From positions 1-12,744 of the forward strand of contig JAHEBR010000042.1 in the NCBI GenBank assembly GCA_024642185.1: DNA of 12,744 nt. Direction: 5' to 3'. This DNA is from Marivivens sp. (GTDB lineage: Bacteria > Pseudomonadota > Alphaproteobacteria > Rhodobacterales > Rhodobacteraceae). The position numbers and the translations under genes were made by a program. Below, one piece after another: positions 6,615 through 12,744 of this stretch (positions within the stretch are counted from its first letter, which is position 1; every line of letters begins with the position of its first letter). The notes under the pieces were generated by a model. The model was not told where the DNA came from. It made no database searches and worked only from the letters and a program-made list of their open reading frames with translations.

Positions 6615-6640
6615 ACGTCTTTGATCTGAAAGGCCACTCA

Positions 6641-8344
6641 ATGATCTCTCGCCGCGACTTCCTGCAAGCCTCGATGGCCGCCTCCGCCATCTACGGTGCG
6701 TCTGGTTTTGGCGCCTGGGGACGGCTTGCCGCCCAGCAGGCTCTGACCCAGGATCAGCTTCTGCAATTCGATACCTTCGGTAACGTCTCCCTCATTCACG
6801 TCACCGATATCCATGCGCAGATGAAGCCGATCTTCTTCCGCGAGCCCGAGATCAACCTCGGCGTCGGCGGCAATGTCGGCCAAGTGCCGCACATCACCGG
6901 TGCCGATTTCCGCAAGCTCTATGGCGTGGCCGATGGCAGCGCCTCGCACTACGCGCTGTCCTACAACGATTTTACCGCCCTTGCCGGCACCTATGGCAAG
7001 ATGGGCGGCCTTGACCGTGTGGCGACCGTGATCAACTCGATCCGTGCCGAACGCCCTGACGCGCTCCTCCTTGACGGCGGCGACACATGGCACGGCTCTT
7101 ACACCTGCTACCACTCCGAGGGGCAGGACATGGTCAATGTCATGAACGCGCTCAAGCCCGACGCCATGACCTTCCACTGGGAATTCACCCTCGGCGGCGA
7201 CCGTGTTCGCGATATCGTGGCAGACCTCCCCTTCGCAGCGCTTGGCCAGAACATCTTCGACTCCGAATGGAACGAGCCCACCGAAGACTTTGCTCCCTAC
7301 AAGTTCTTCGAGCGTGGCGGCGTCAAGATCGCCGTCATCGGTCAGGCCTTCCCCTATCTGCCGATCGCCAACCCGCGCTGGATGTTCCCGGAATACTCCT
7401 TCGGGATCCGCGACGAGCGGATGCAGGAGATGGTCGACGAAGTGCGCGGCATGGGGGCCGAGCTGGTCGTCGTCCTGTCGCACAACGGCTTTGACGTGGA
7501 CAAGCAGATGGCCGGCCGTGTGCAGGGCATCGACGTGATCCTCTCGGGCCATACCCACGACGCGCTGCCCGAGCCGGTTCTGGTGGGCGAGACCATCATC
7601 ATCGCCTCCGGTTCCAACGGCAAATTCGTCAGCCGCGTCGACCTTGATGTGCGCGACGGCCGCATGATGGGCTTCCGCCACAAGCTGATCCCGATTTTCT
7701 CGGACGTGATCGCTCCCGACGCCGAAGTGGCCGCCGTGATCGACGCCGAGCGCGCGCCCTATGAGGCACAGCTCTCCGAAGTCATCGGCCACACCGCCGA
7801 AGATTCGCTGCTCTTCCGTCGCGGCAATTTCAACGGCTCCTGGGACGACCTGATTTGCGATGCGCTCATGTCCGAGCGCGAGGCAGATATCGCCATGTCG
7901 CCCGGCGTCCGCTGGGGCCCGTCAATCCTTCCGGGCAGCGCGATCACCCGCGAAGACATCTGGAACGTCACCTCGATGAGCTATGGCGAAGCCTATCGCG
8001 TCGAAATGACCGGCGAGTTCATCCACACCGTGCTGGAAGACGTCGCCGACAACCTGTTTAACCCCGACCCCTACTATCAGCAGGGCGGCGACATGGTTCG
8101 CATCGGGGGCATGGGATACCGCATCGACATCAACCAGCCGATCGGTAGCCGTATCAGTGAACTGACCCTCCTCAAGACTGGCGAAAAGCTTGATCCTGCA
8201 AAGACTTATGTTGTTGCGGGTTGGGCAAGCGTCAATCAGGGGACGGAAGGTCCGCAGATTTGGGACGTGGTTGAAAACCACATTCGTAAGCTGGGCACAG
8301 TCTCTGTGACACCCAATACCTCCGTTCAGGTGGCCGGTGCCTAA
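6641..8344 (+). CDS. soxB: SoxB, dimanganese thiosulfohydrolase
   Basis: A 567-residue periplasmic enzyme that hydrolyses the terminal sulfonate of SoxY-bound thiosulfate to sulfate. It belongs to the calcineurin-like phosphoesterase/5'-nucleotidase group. A Tat signal (SRRDFLQASMAAS) opens the protein. Metal-binding motifs follow in order: D56-I-H58, GGD148TWH151, H179-WEF, SH281NG and GH304TH306. The C-terminal nucleotidase-type domain occupies roughly residues 380-567. Length and motifs are normal for SoxB; the residue before HWEF is Phe, where I would expect Ser. The ATG at 6641 has an AAGG ribosome site. About the last 60 codons use noticeably more T- and A-ending codons than the rest. 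The gene starts a separate soxBCD block after the soxA terminator. Confidence 0.97.
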   Translation: MISRRDFLQASMAASAIYGASGFGAWGRLAAQQALTQDQLLQFDTFGNVSLIHVTDIHAQMKPIFFREPEINLGVGGNVGQVPHITGADFRKLYGVADGSASHYALSYNDFTALAGTYGKMGGLDRVATVINSIRAERPDALLLDGGDTWHGSYTCYHSEGQDMVNVMNALKPDAMTFHWEFTLGGDRVRDIVADLPFAALGQNIFDSEWNEPTEDFAPYKFFERGGVKIAVIGQAFPYLPIANPRWMFPEYSFGIRDERMQEMVDEVRGMGAELVVVLSHNGFDVDKQMAGRVQGIDVILSGHTHDALPEPVLVGETIIIASGSNGKFVSRVDLDVRDGRMMGFRHKLIPIFSDVIAPDAEVAAVIDAERAPYEAQLSEVIGHTAEDSLLFRRGNFNGSWDDLICDALMSEREADIAMSPGVRWGPSILPGSAITREDIWNVTSMSYGEAYRVEMTGEFIHTVLEDVADNLFNPDPYYQQGGDMVRIGGMGYRIDINQPIGSRISELTLLKTGEKLDPAKTYVVAGWASVNQGTEGPQIWDVVENHIRKLGTVSVTPNTSVQVAGA

Positions 8345-8365
8345 GTAAGTTCAAAAGGAAAATCT

Positions 8366-9640
8366 ATGTCGACTTTGTACAAGGGCGCCAAGCCCTCGCG
8401 CAGATCCTTTTTGTCTGGCGCATTGGCAGCGGGTGGCGCAATGGCGGGGGCTTCGATGGCCCGCGCACAGGCTGCTCCCGAGCAAGCAATCACGGAAGTT
8501 CAGCCCTGGCGGACCTTCCTCGGCGATGGCGTCGATGCCCGCCCCTATGGTGTTCCCTCCGAGCACGAAAAGCACGTGGTGCGCCGCGGCGTAGAGTGGC
8601 TGACCGCCGACAACGTCTCGTCGATCAACTTCACGCCGCTGCACGAGCTTGACGGCATCATCACCCCCAACGGGATCTGCTTCGAGCGTCACCATGGCGG
8701 CACGGCCCATATCGACCCGGCCGAGCACCGTCTGATGATCAACGGCCTCGTGGACAAAGAGCTTGTCTTCACGATGCAGGATCTGATGCGCTTCCCGCGC
8801 GAGAACCACGTCTACTTCCTCGAATGCGCGGCCAACTCGGGCATGGAATGGGCGGGTGCTCAGCTGAACGGCGTTCAGTTCACCCACGGCATGATCCACA
8901 ACGTCATGTATACAGGTGTGCCGCTGCGCCTTCTTCTCGAAGAAGCCGGCGTCAAGCCGAACGGCAAATGGCTCTTGGCCGAAGGCGCCGACGCCTCGGG
9001 CATGACCCGCTCGATCCCGATGGAAAAGGCCCTCGACGATTGCCTCGTCGCCTGGAAGATGAACGGCGAAGCGCTGCGCCCCGAGCAGGGCTATCCGCTG
9101 CGCCTCGTTGTTCCCGGCTGGGAAGGCAACATGTGGATCAAGTGGCTGCGCCGCATCGAGGTTGGTGACGAGCCCTGGCACCACCGCGAGGAAACCTCGA
9201 AATACACCGACCTTCTGGCCAACGGTCAGGCCCGCCGCTTTACCTGGGAGATGGACGCCAAGTCGGTCATCACCAACCCCAGCCCGCAGGCGCCGATCAC
9301 CCACGGCAAAGGCTGGACCGTTCTTTCGGGCTTCGCCTGGTCGGGCCGCGGCACCATTCCGCGCGTCGACGTGACCCTCGACGGTGGCAAGAACTGGCAT
9401 CAGGCGCGGATTTCCGGTCCGTCCTTCACCAAGTCGGTTCACCGCTTCTATTTCGAGTTCGAATGGGACGGCAAACCGCTCCTTCTCCAGAGCCGTGCGC
9501 ATGACTCGACCGGCTATGTCCAGCCGACCAAGAACCAGCTGCGCGAGATCCGTGGCGAGAACTCCATCTACCACAACAACGCCATCCACACCTGGTATGT
9601 TAACGAACAAGGGATCGCCGAAAATGTTGAAATTTCTTAA
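8366..9640 (+). CDS. soxC: SoxC, molybdenum subunit of sulfane dehydrogenase SoxCD
   Basis: A 424-residue periplasmic molybdoenzyme of the sulfite oxidase family. It carries a Tat signal (SRRSFLSGALAAGG, cleaved near ARAQ34-35). The oxidoreductase domain contains the molybdenum ligand C154 in YFLECAANSGMEW, and the Arg/His-rich cofactor contacts FERHHGG and PLRLVVPGWEGNMWIKW. The C-terminal dimerisation domain (about 290-424) has the usual LSGFAWSGRGTIPRVDVTLDGG. With SoxD it removes six electrons from the SoxY-bound sulfane sulfur, so sulfur globules need not accumulate. It begins 21 nt after soxB with AAAAGGA before the ATG, and its 3' end overlaps soxD by 17 nt. Confidence 0.96.
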   Translation: MSTLYKGAKPSRRSFLSGALAAGGAMAGASMARAQAAPEQAITEVQPWRTFLGDGVDARPYGVPSEHEKHVVRRGVEWLTADNVSSINFTPLHELDGIITPNGICFERHHGGTAHIDPAEHRLMINGLVDKELVFTMQDLMRFPRENHVYFLECAANSGMEWAGAQLNGVQFTHGMIHNVMYTGVPLRLLLEEAGVKPNGKWLLAEGADASGMTRSIPMEKALDDCLVAWKMNGEALRPEQGYPLRLVVPGWEGNMWIKWLRRIEVGDEPWHHREETSKYTDLLANGQARRFTWEMDAKSVITNPSPQAPITHGKGWTVLSGFAWSGRGTIPRVDVTLDGGKNWHQARISGPSFTKSVHRFYFEFEWDGKPLLLQSRAHDSTGYVQPTKNQLREIRGENSIYHNNAIHTWYVNEQGIAENVEIS

Positions 9641-10835
9641 GATTTTCGTGCCCGCAAGCACCGGCGTCGCCTCAATTCTGGCGCTCGCCTATGTCGCTGC
9701 CGACCAGTTCGTGATCGACGTTCCCGCTCCGGTCCGCGAGATGGTCGCGGTCCAGCCGGCGATGGCGCAGGAAGCACCTGCTGCCGAGGCCGCTCCGGTC
9801 GTAGTAGCTTCGGCTGGCGCTGGCGCAGCGTCGCTCGCCGGTGGCTATGGCCTCGGGCGTCCGGCCCTGGCCGAAGAGGTCGCTGCTTGGGATACCGATA
9901 TCCGCCCCGATGGCCTTGGCCTTCCGGAAGGCTCGGGCGATGTGCTGACCGGCGAAGAGCTGTTCGTCGAGAAATGCTCCATGTGCCATGGCGAGTTTGG
10001 CGAGGCGGTCGGCCGTTGGCCGGTTCTTGCCAACGGTTTCGGCACGCTGACCCACAAGGATCCGGTCAAGACCATCGGCTCCTACTGGCCCTATCTCTCG
10101 ACCGTCTACGACTATGTCCAGCGCGCCATGCCGTTCGGTGAGGCCGCGTCGCTTAGCAACGACGAGACCTACGCAATCGTCGCCTATCTGATGTATGTGA
10201 ACGATCTGGTCGACGACGAGTTCGTGCTCTCGAAAGAAAACTTCACCGAAGTGCGCCTCGTCAACGAAGACAACTTCTTCATGGACGACCGCATGGAGAC
10301 CGAGTTCCCGCTCTTCACGCAGGAAGCTTGCATGACCAACTGCAAGGACACGGTCGAGATCACCATGCACGCCTCGATGCTCGACGTGACCCCCGATAGC
10401 GGCGTTGTCCGCGCTCAGCCCGCCGCCGAAGGCGCTGTTGAAGCTGCTCCGGCTGCCGAAGAGGCCGCTCCAGCCGAGGAAGCTGCCGCTACCGAAGAGA
10501 CCGGTGGCGTCGACATGGCGCTCATCGAAGACGGTGAAGGCGTGTTCAAGAAGTGCCGCGCCTGCCACCAGGTCGGTGAGGGTGCCGTCAACCGCTCGGG
10601 CCCGCAGCTCAACGGCCTGATCGGCCGCACCATCGGCTCGGCCGAGGGCTTTGGCTACTCCAACGTCTTCAACGATGCCAACGCTGCGGGCGAAGTCTGG
10701 ACCGTCGAGACCCTCTCGGCCTTCCTTGAAAACCCCAAAGGGGCGATGTCCGGCACCAAGATGTCCTTCGCGGGGCTTCGCTCGGCGGATGACAGGGCGG
10801 CGCTTCTGGCCTACCTGCAGCACGCCAGCAACTAA
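9624..10835 (+). CDS. soxD: SoxD, diheme c-type cytochrome subunit of SoxCD
   Basis: A 403-residue periplasmic protein with two cytochrome c domains. Domain 1 has C118-S-M-C121-H122 with M169 (AMPFG) as likely ligand; domain 2 has C311-R-A-C314-H315 with M380 (GTKMSFAGL), resembling cytochrome c2/c550. An Ala/Glu/Pro-rich linker (about 264-293) joins them. The N terminus has a hydrophobic stretch at residues 7-25, but the best signal-peptidase motif (AMAQ) is at 46-49, and another Ala/Val/Gly-rich stretch runs to about 80, so an uncleaved anchor is possible. The ATG at 9624 lies inside soxC, giving a 17-nt overlap and probable translational coupling. A candidate terminator hairpin follows. 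Confidence 0.95.
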   Translation: MLKFLKIFVPASTGVASILALAYVAADQFVIDVPAPVREMVAVQPAMAQEAPAAEAAPVVVASAGAGAASLAGGYGLGRPALAEEVAAWDTDIRPDGLGLPEGSGDVLTGEELFVEKCSMCHGEFGEAVGRWPVLANGFGTLTHKDPVKTIGSYWPYLSTVYDYVQRAMPFGEAASLSNDETYAIVAYLMYVNDLVDDEFVLSKENFTEVRLVNEDNFFMDDRMETEFPLFTQEACMTNCKDTVEITMHASMLDVTPDSGVVRAQPAAEGAVEAAPAAEEAAPAEEAAATEETGGVDMALIEDGEGVFKKCRACHQVGEGAVNRSGPQLNGLIGRTIGSAEGFGYSNVFNDANAAGEVWTVETLSAFLENPKGAMSGTKMSFAGLRSADDRAALLAYLQHASN

Positions 10836-10845
10836 GACTTGAATG

Positions 10846-10874
10846 CACCCGGCCCCTGAAAATGGGGCCGGGTG
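10846..10874 (+). terminator. Hairpin after soxD, probable terminator
   Basis: A perfect 11-bp stem, CACCCGGCCCC with GGGGCCGGGTG around a 7-nt A-rich loop, starts 10 nt after the soxD stop. The following bases (TCTCGCTTTCT) are only moderately T-rich, so termination may be partial. It separates soxBCD from the DUF302-hemA unit. Confidence 0.65.
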
Positions 10875-10888
10875 TCTCGCTTTCTGGC

Positions 10889-10902
10889 CTGATCCAGATC
10901 AA
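10889..10902 (+). promoter_or_regulatory. FNR/FnrL box upstream of DUF302-hemA
   Basis: CTGATCCAGATCAA matches TTGAT-N4-ATCAA at 9 of the 10 defined positions. If it acts as a class II site centred at -41.5, the -10 should lie at 10925-10930, where GATAAG is found (4/6 match), with a start near 10937. FnrL control of hemA is known in Rhodobacter sphaeroides, which supports the call. The next ORF begins at 10957. Confidence 0.7.
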
Positions 10903-10956
10903 AGTATTAAGCTAATAGACCGCAGATAAGCGGGATAGATTTTGGGAGGATCCATC

Positions 10957-11388
10957 ATGACCAAGGCTTTTGTGACTGCACTTATGATCGGAGCCGCGCT
11001 GCCGGCCACCGCCGACATCGCCACCACCTATGCCTTCGACGGCAGCTTTGACGATGCGACCTTCTCGGTCGAAAGCGCTATCGTCGGCCGTGGCCTCGTG
11101 ATCGACTGGGTGAGCCACTCGGGCGAGATGCTCAACCGCACCGCCGCCGATGTGGGTAGCGACGTGGTGATCTTCGACGCCGCCGATATCTTCATGTTCT
11201 GCTCCGCCTCGCTCTCGCGCGAGGTGATGGAGGCCGATTTCATGAACATCGCCTTCTGCCCCTATGCGGTCTTTGTCTATGAACGCGAAGGCGAGGTCAT
11301 GATCGGCTATCGCAATATGCCCGAGGGCGAGATGCAGAAGGTGCAAAGCCTTCTCGACGACATCGCCCGCGAAGCCGCCGATCAATAG
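10957..11388 (+). CDS. Secreted DUF302-family protein of unknown function
   Basis: A 143-residue protein with a short Sec signal peptide (MTKAFVTALMIGAALPATA), hence periplasmic. The mature part resembles the DUF302 (TT1751-like) family, which has no established biochemical role. Features recalling the family are IVGRGLVIDWVSHSGEML, the segment DIFMFCSASLSREVMEAD and the motif NIAFCPYAVFVYE. Two cysteines, C82 and C101, could be redox or metal ligands. The ATG at 10957 has an excellent GGGAGGA site at 6 nt; an in-frame codon at 10942 would overlap that site and is rejected. It sits downstream of an FNR box and 9 nt before hemA, so the two are co-transcribed. Its place between soxD and hemA suggests, but does not prove, a role with periplasmic heme or sulfur chemistry. 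Confidence 0.75.
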   Translation: MTKAFVTALMIGAALPATADIATTYAFDGSFDDATFSVESAIVGRGLVIDWVSHSGEMLNRTAADVGSDVVIFDAADIFMFCSASLSREVMEADFMNIAFCPYAVFVYEREGEVMIGYRNMPEGEMQKVQSLLDDIAREAADQ

Positions 11389-11397
11389 GGCTACTGC

Positions 11398-12621
11398 ATG
11401 GATTACCAGTCGTTCTTCCGCACCGAGCTTGACCGGCTGAAAGCCGGCGGCAACTACCGCGTCTTTGCCGATCTTGAACGGCACAGAGGGGCCTTCCCCA
11501 GTGCCGACAATCATGTGGGCCAAGCGGTGCGGAAAGTGACGATCTGGTGCTCGAACGATTACCTCGGCATGGGCCAACACCCCGAGGTGATCGCCGCCAT
11601 GCACGCCGCCATCGACCAGTCGGGCGCCGGGGCAGGGGGCACCCGCAATATCAGCGGTACCAACCACCACCATGTCCTGCTCGAACGCGAGCTGGCTGAC
11701 CTGCACGGCAAGGAAGCGGCGCTTCTTTTCACCTCGGGCTATGTCTCGAACTGGGCCACCCTCGGCACCCTCGGCGCCAAGATCCCCGGCCTCGTGATCC
11801 TCTCGGACGCGCTCAACCACGCCTCGATGATCGAAGGCATCCGCCATTCCAAGGCCGAGCGGATCATCTGGAAGCACAACGACCTTGAAGACCTCGAGCG
11901 CCATCTTGCGGCGCTTCCCGAGGGCAAGCCAAAGCTCATCGCCTTTGAAAGCGTCTACTCGATGGACGGCGATATCGCCCCCATCCGCGAAATCTGCGAT
12001 CTGGCCGACCGCTATGGCGCGATGACCTATCTCGACGAGGTTCACGCCGTGGGCATGTATGGCCCGCGCGGCGGCGGCATTGCCGAGCGTGAAGGGCTGA
12101 TGGACCGGATCACCGTGATCGAAGGCACCCTTGGCAAGGCCTTCGGCGTGGTCGGCGGCTATATCGCCGCGAGCGCGGATCTGGTGGATTTCGTCCGCTC
12201 CTTTGCCAGCGGGTTCATCTTCACTACCGCCCTGCCGCCCGCCGTGGCGGCCGGCGCCTGCGCCTCGGTCCGCCACCTCAAGGCCTCAAACGCCGAACGC
12301 ACCGCCCAGACAGAGCGCGTGGCCGAGGTCCGCGCCCGCCTCGATGCCGCCGGTATCCCGCATATCCCCAACCCCAGCCACATCATCCCCGTGATGGTGG
12401 GCGATGCGGCCAAGTGCAAATACCTCTCGGATATCCTGATGGATCGGCACGGGATCTATATCCAGCCGATCAACTATCCCACCGTGCCGAAAGGCACCGA
12501 GCGCCTGCGCATCACCCCCGGCCCCCTGCACAGCGCCGGGGACGTGGATCGCCTCGTCACCGCGCTTGAAGAGCTCTGGGCGCATTGCCAGCTCTCCAAA
12601 ATGCCAATGGCCGCGCAATAG
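11398..12621 (+). CDS. hemA: 5-aminolevulinate synthase
   Basis: A 407-residue PLP enzyme that condenses glycine with succinyl-CoA to give 5-aminolevulinate, the first step of heme and tetrapyrrole synthesis by the C4 pathway. The fold type I alpha-oxoamine synthase pattern is complete: N-terminal FADLERHRGAFP, WCSNDYLGMG, the Gly-rich GAGAGGTRNISGTN, the cofactor Asp/His motif YLDEVHAVGMYG (213-216) and the Schiff-base lysine K247 in EGTLGKAFG. Length is standard for alphaproteobacteria. It follows the DUF302 gene by 9 nt with only a weak ribosome site (AGGG), so translation may depend on the upstream gene. The sox cluster encodes five c-heme sites (SoxX 1, SoxA 2, SoxD 2), a plausible reason for the adjacency. 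A terminator overlaps the stop codon. Confidence 0.97.
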   Translation: MDYQSFFRTELDRLKAGGNYRVFADLERHRGAFPSADNHVGQAVRKVTIWCSNDYLGMGQHPEVIAAMHAAIDQSGAGAGGTRNISGTNHHHVLLERELADLHGKEAALLFTSGYVSNWATLGTLGAKIPGLVILSDALNHASMIEGIRHSKAERIIWKHNDLEDLERHLAALPEGKPKLIAFESVYSMDGDIAPIREICDLADRYGAMTYLDEVHAVGMYGPRGGGIAEREGLMDRITVIEGTLGKAFGVVGGYIAASADLVDFVRSFASGFIFTTALPPAVAAGACASVRHLKASNAERTAQTERVAEVRARLDAAGIPHIPNPSHIIPVMVGDAAKCKYLSDILMDRHGIYIQPINYPTVPKGTERLRITPGPLHSAGDVDRLVTALEELWAHCQLSKMPMAAQ

Positions 12622-12638
12622 CGCGGCCATCGTCTTTT
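12607..12638 (+). terminator. Intrinsic terminator overlapping the hemA stop codon
   Basis: A perfect 10-bp stem, ATGGCCGCGC-AATA-GCGCGGCCAT, is followed by CGTCTTTT. The upstream arm and loop encode the last hemA codons (Met-Ala-Ala-Gln) and the TAG stop at 12619-12621. Because the next gene converges from the right, with its stop only 25 nt beyond the hairpin, the same dyad may serve both directions, though the T run favours the hemA direction. Confidence 0.8.
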
Positions 12639-12654
12639 CGTCTGCCAAAGAAGC

Positions 12655-12744
12655 TCAGAACGCCACGAAGCGATAGCCGGTCTCGGTCCGCTCGGCCTTG
12701 CCAATGCCGGGGTAGGGCAGGTGATAGCCGATGAACGCCTTGCC
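12655..12744 (-). CDS. C terminus of a probable MBL-fold metallo-hydrolase (partial)
   Basis: Twenty-nine codons and a TGA stop are visible; the rest lies beyond the right edge. The peptide contains FIGYHLPYPGIGKAE and ends YRFVAF. A His-Leu-Pro-Tyr/Phe-Pro-Gly-x-Gly stretch close to the end, followed by a GYR segment, is what I associate with the C terminus of periplasmic MBL-fold hydrolases common in alphaproteobacteria. With so few residues the call is tentative. It converges on hemA and is probably unrelated to it in function. Confidence 0.5.
   Translation of the reverse strand, partial: GKAFIGYHLPYPGIGKAERTETGYRFVAF

Noticed and set aside
6638..7792. A 384-codon minus-strand frame opposite soxB, and similar frames opposite soxA (5679-6641) and soxD (9672-10823)
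   Set aside because: All lie wholly over well-identified genes, lack plausible starts with ribosome sites and show no recognisable motif.
8351..9661. A 436-codon open frame on the minus strand opposite soxC
   Set aside because: Antisense shadow caused by high third-position GC; composition is unlike a folded protein and it fully overlaps soxC.
10420..10510. Repeats in the middle of soxD as a possible tandem repeat element
   Set aside because: The similarity comes from an Ala/Glu/Pro-rich protein linker between the two cytochrome domains, common in multidomain cytochromes; no exact DNA repeat unit is maintained.
10912..12276. A 454-codon open frame on the minus strand opposite hemA
   Set aside because: Its peptide is His/Gly/Asp-rich with no domain pattern; it is the antisense mirror of C-ending codons in hemA, whose protein is unmistakable.

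Overview
The window is a sulfur-oxidation (sox) locus from an alphaproteobacterium, most likely of the Rhodobacteraceae/Paracoccaceae. The evidence is the high-GC, C-ending codon use, a complete SoxXA/YZ/B/CD thiosulfate-oxidising system, an alphaproteobacterial 5-aminolevulinate synthase (HemA, C4/Shemin pathway) and an FnrL-type FNR box. No tRNA, rRNA, IS element or CRISPR array was seen. Species cannot be fixed from the sequence alone.

Layout. (1) 2-964 (+): 3' part of an M19 membrane-dipeptidase gene, meeting soxT head-on with 3 nt between them. (2) 968-2875 (-): soxS-soxR-soxT, read leftward: periplasmic thioredoxin, ArsR-family repressor and YeeE/YedE-type sulfur transporter. (3) 2955-4278 (+): soxV-soxW, a CcdA-type electron carrier and its thioredoxin. 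(4) 4404-6548 (+): soxX-soxY-soxZ-soxA, closed by a strong intrinsic terminator. (5) 6641-10835 (+): soxB-soxC-soxD, followed by a hairpin. (6) 10957-12621 (+): a secreted DUF302 protein and hemA, preceded by an FNR box and ended by a terminator that overlaps the hemA stop codon. (7) 12655-12744 (-): the last 29 codons of a gene running in from the right, probably an MBL-fold hydrolase. The order soxSRT-VWXYZABCD matches the arrangement I recall from Pseudaminobacter salicylatoxidans; soxEFGH of Paracoccus is not here.

How the genes work together. SoxYZ carries the sulfur substrate on the SoxY C-terminal Cys. SoxXA (three hemes) couples thiosulfate to it, SoxB hydrolyses off sulfate, and SoxCD (Mo plus two hemes) oxidises the remaining sulfane sulfur. 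SoxV passes cytoplasmic reductant to SoxW, and SoxS is thought to keep SoxY active. SoxT probably moves sulfur across the inner membrane. SoxR has the two-cysteine spacing of the persulfide sensor SqrR.

Main regulatory observation. Three sites fit, or nearly fit, the SqrR-type operator ATTC-N8-GAAT: between soxS and soxV, between soxW and soxX, and between soxA and soxB. At soxV and soxB the operator begins on the last two bases of a recognisable -10 element. The soxB site lies just after the soxA terminator, so soxBCD probably has its own SoxR-controlled promoter. The DUF302-hemA unit looks oxygen-regulated and may tie heme supply to the five c-type heme sites encoded in the cluster.
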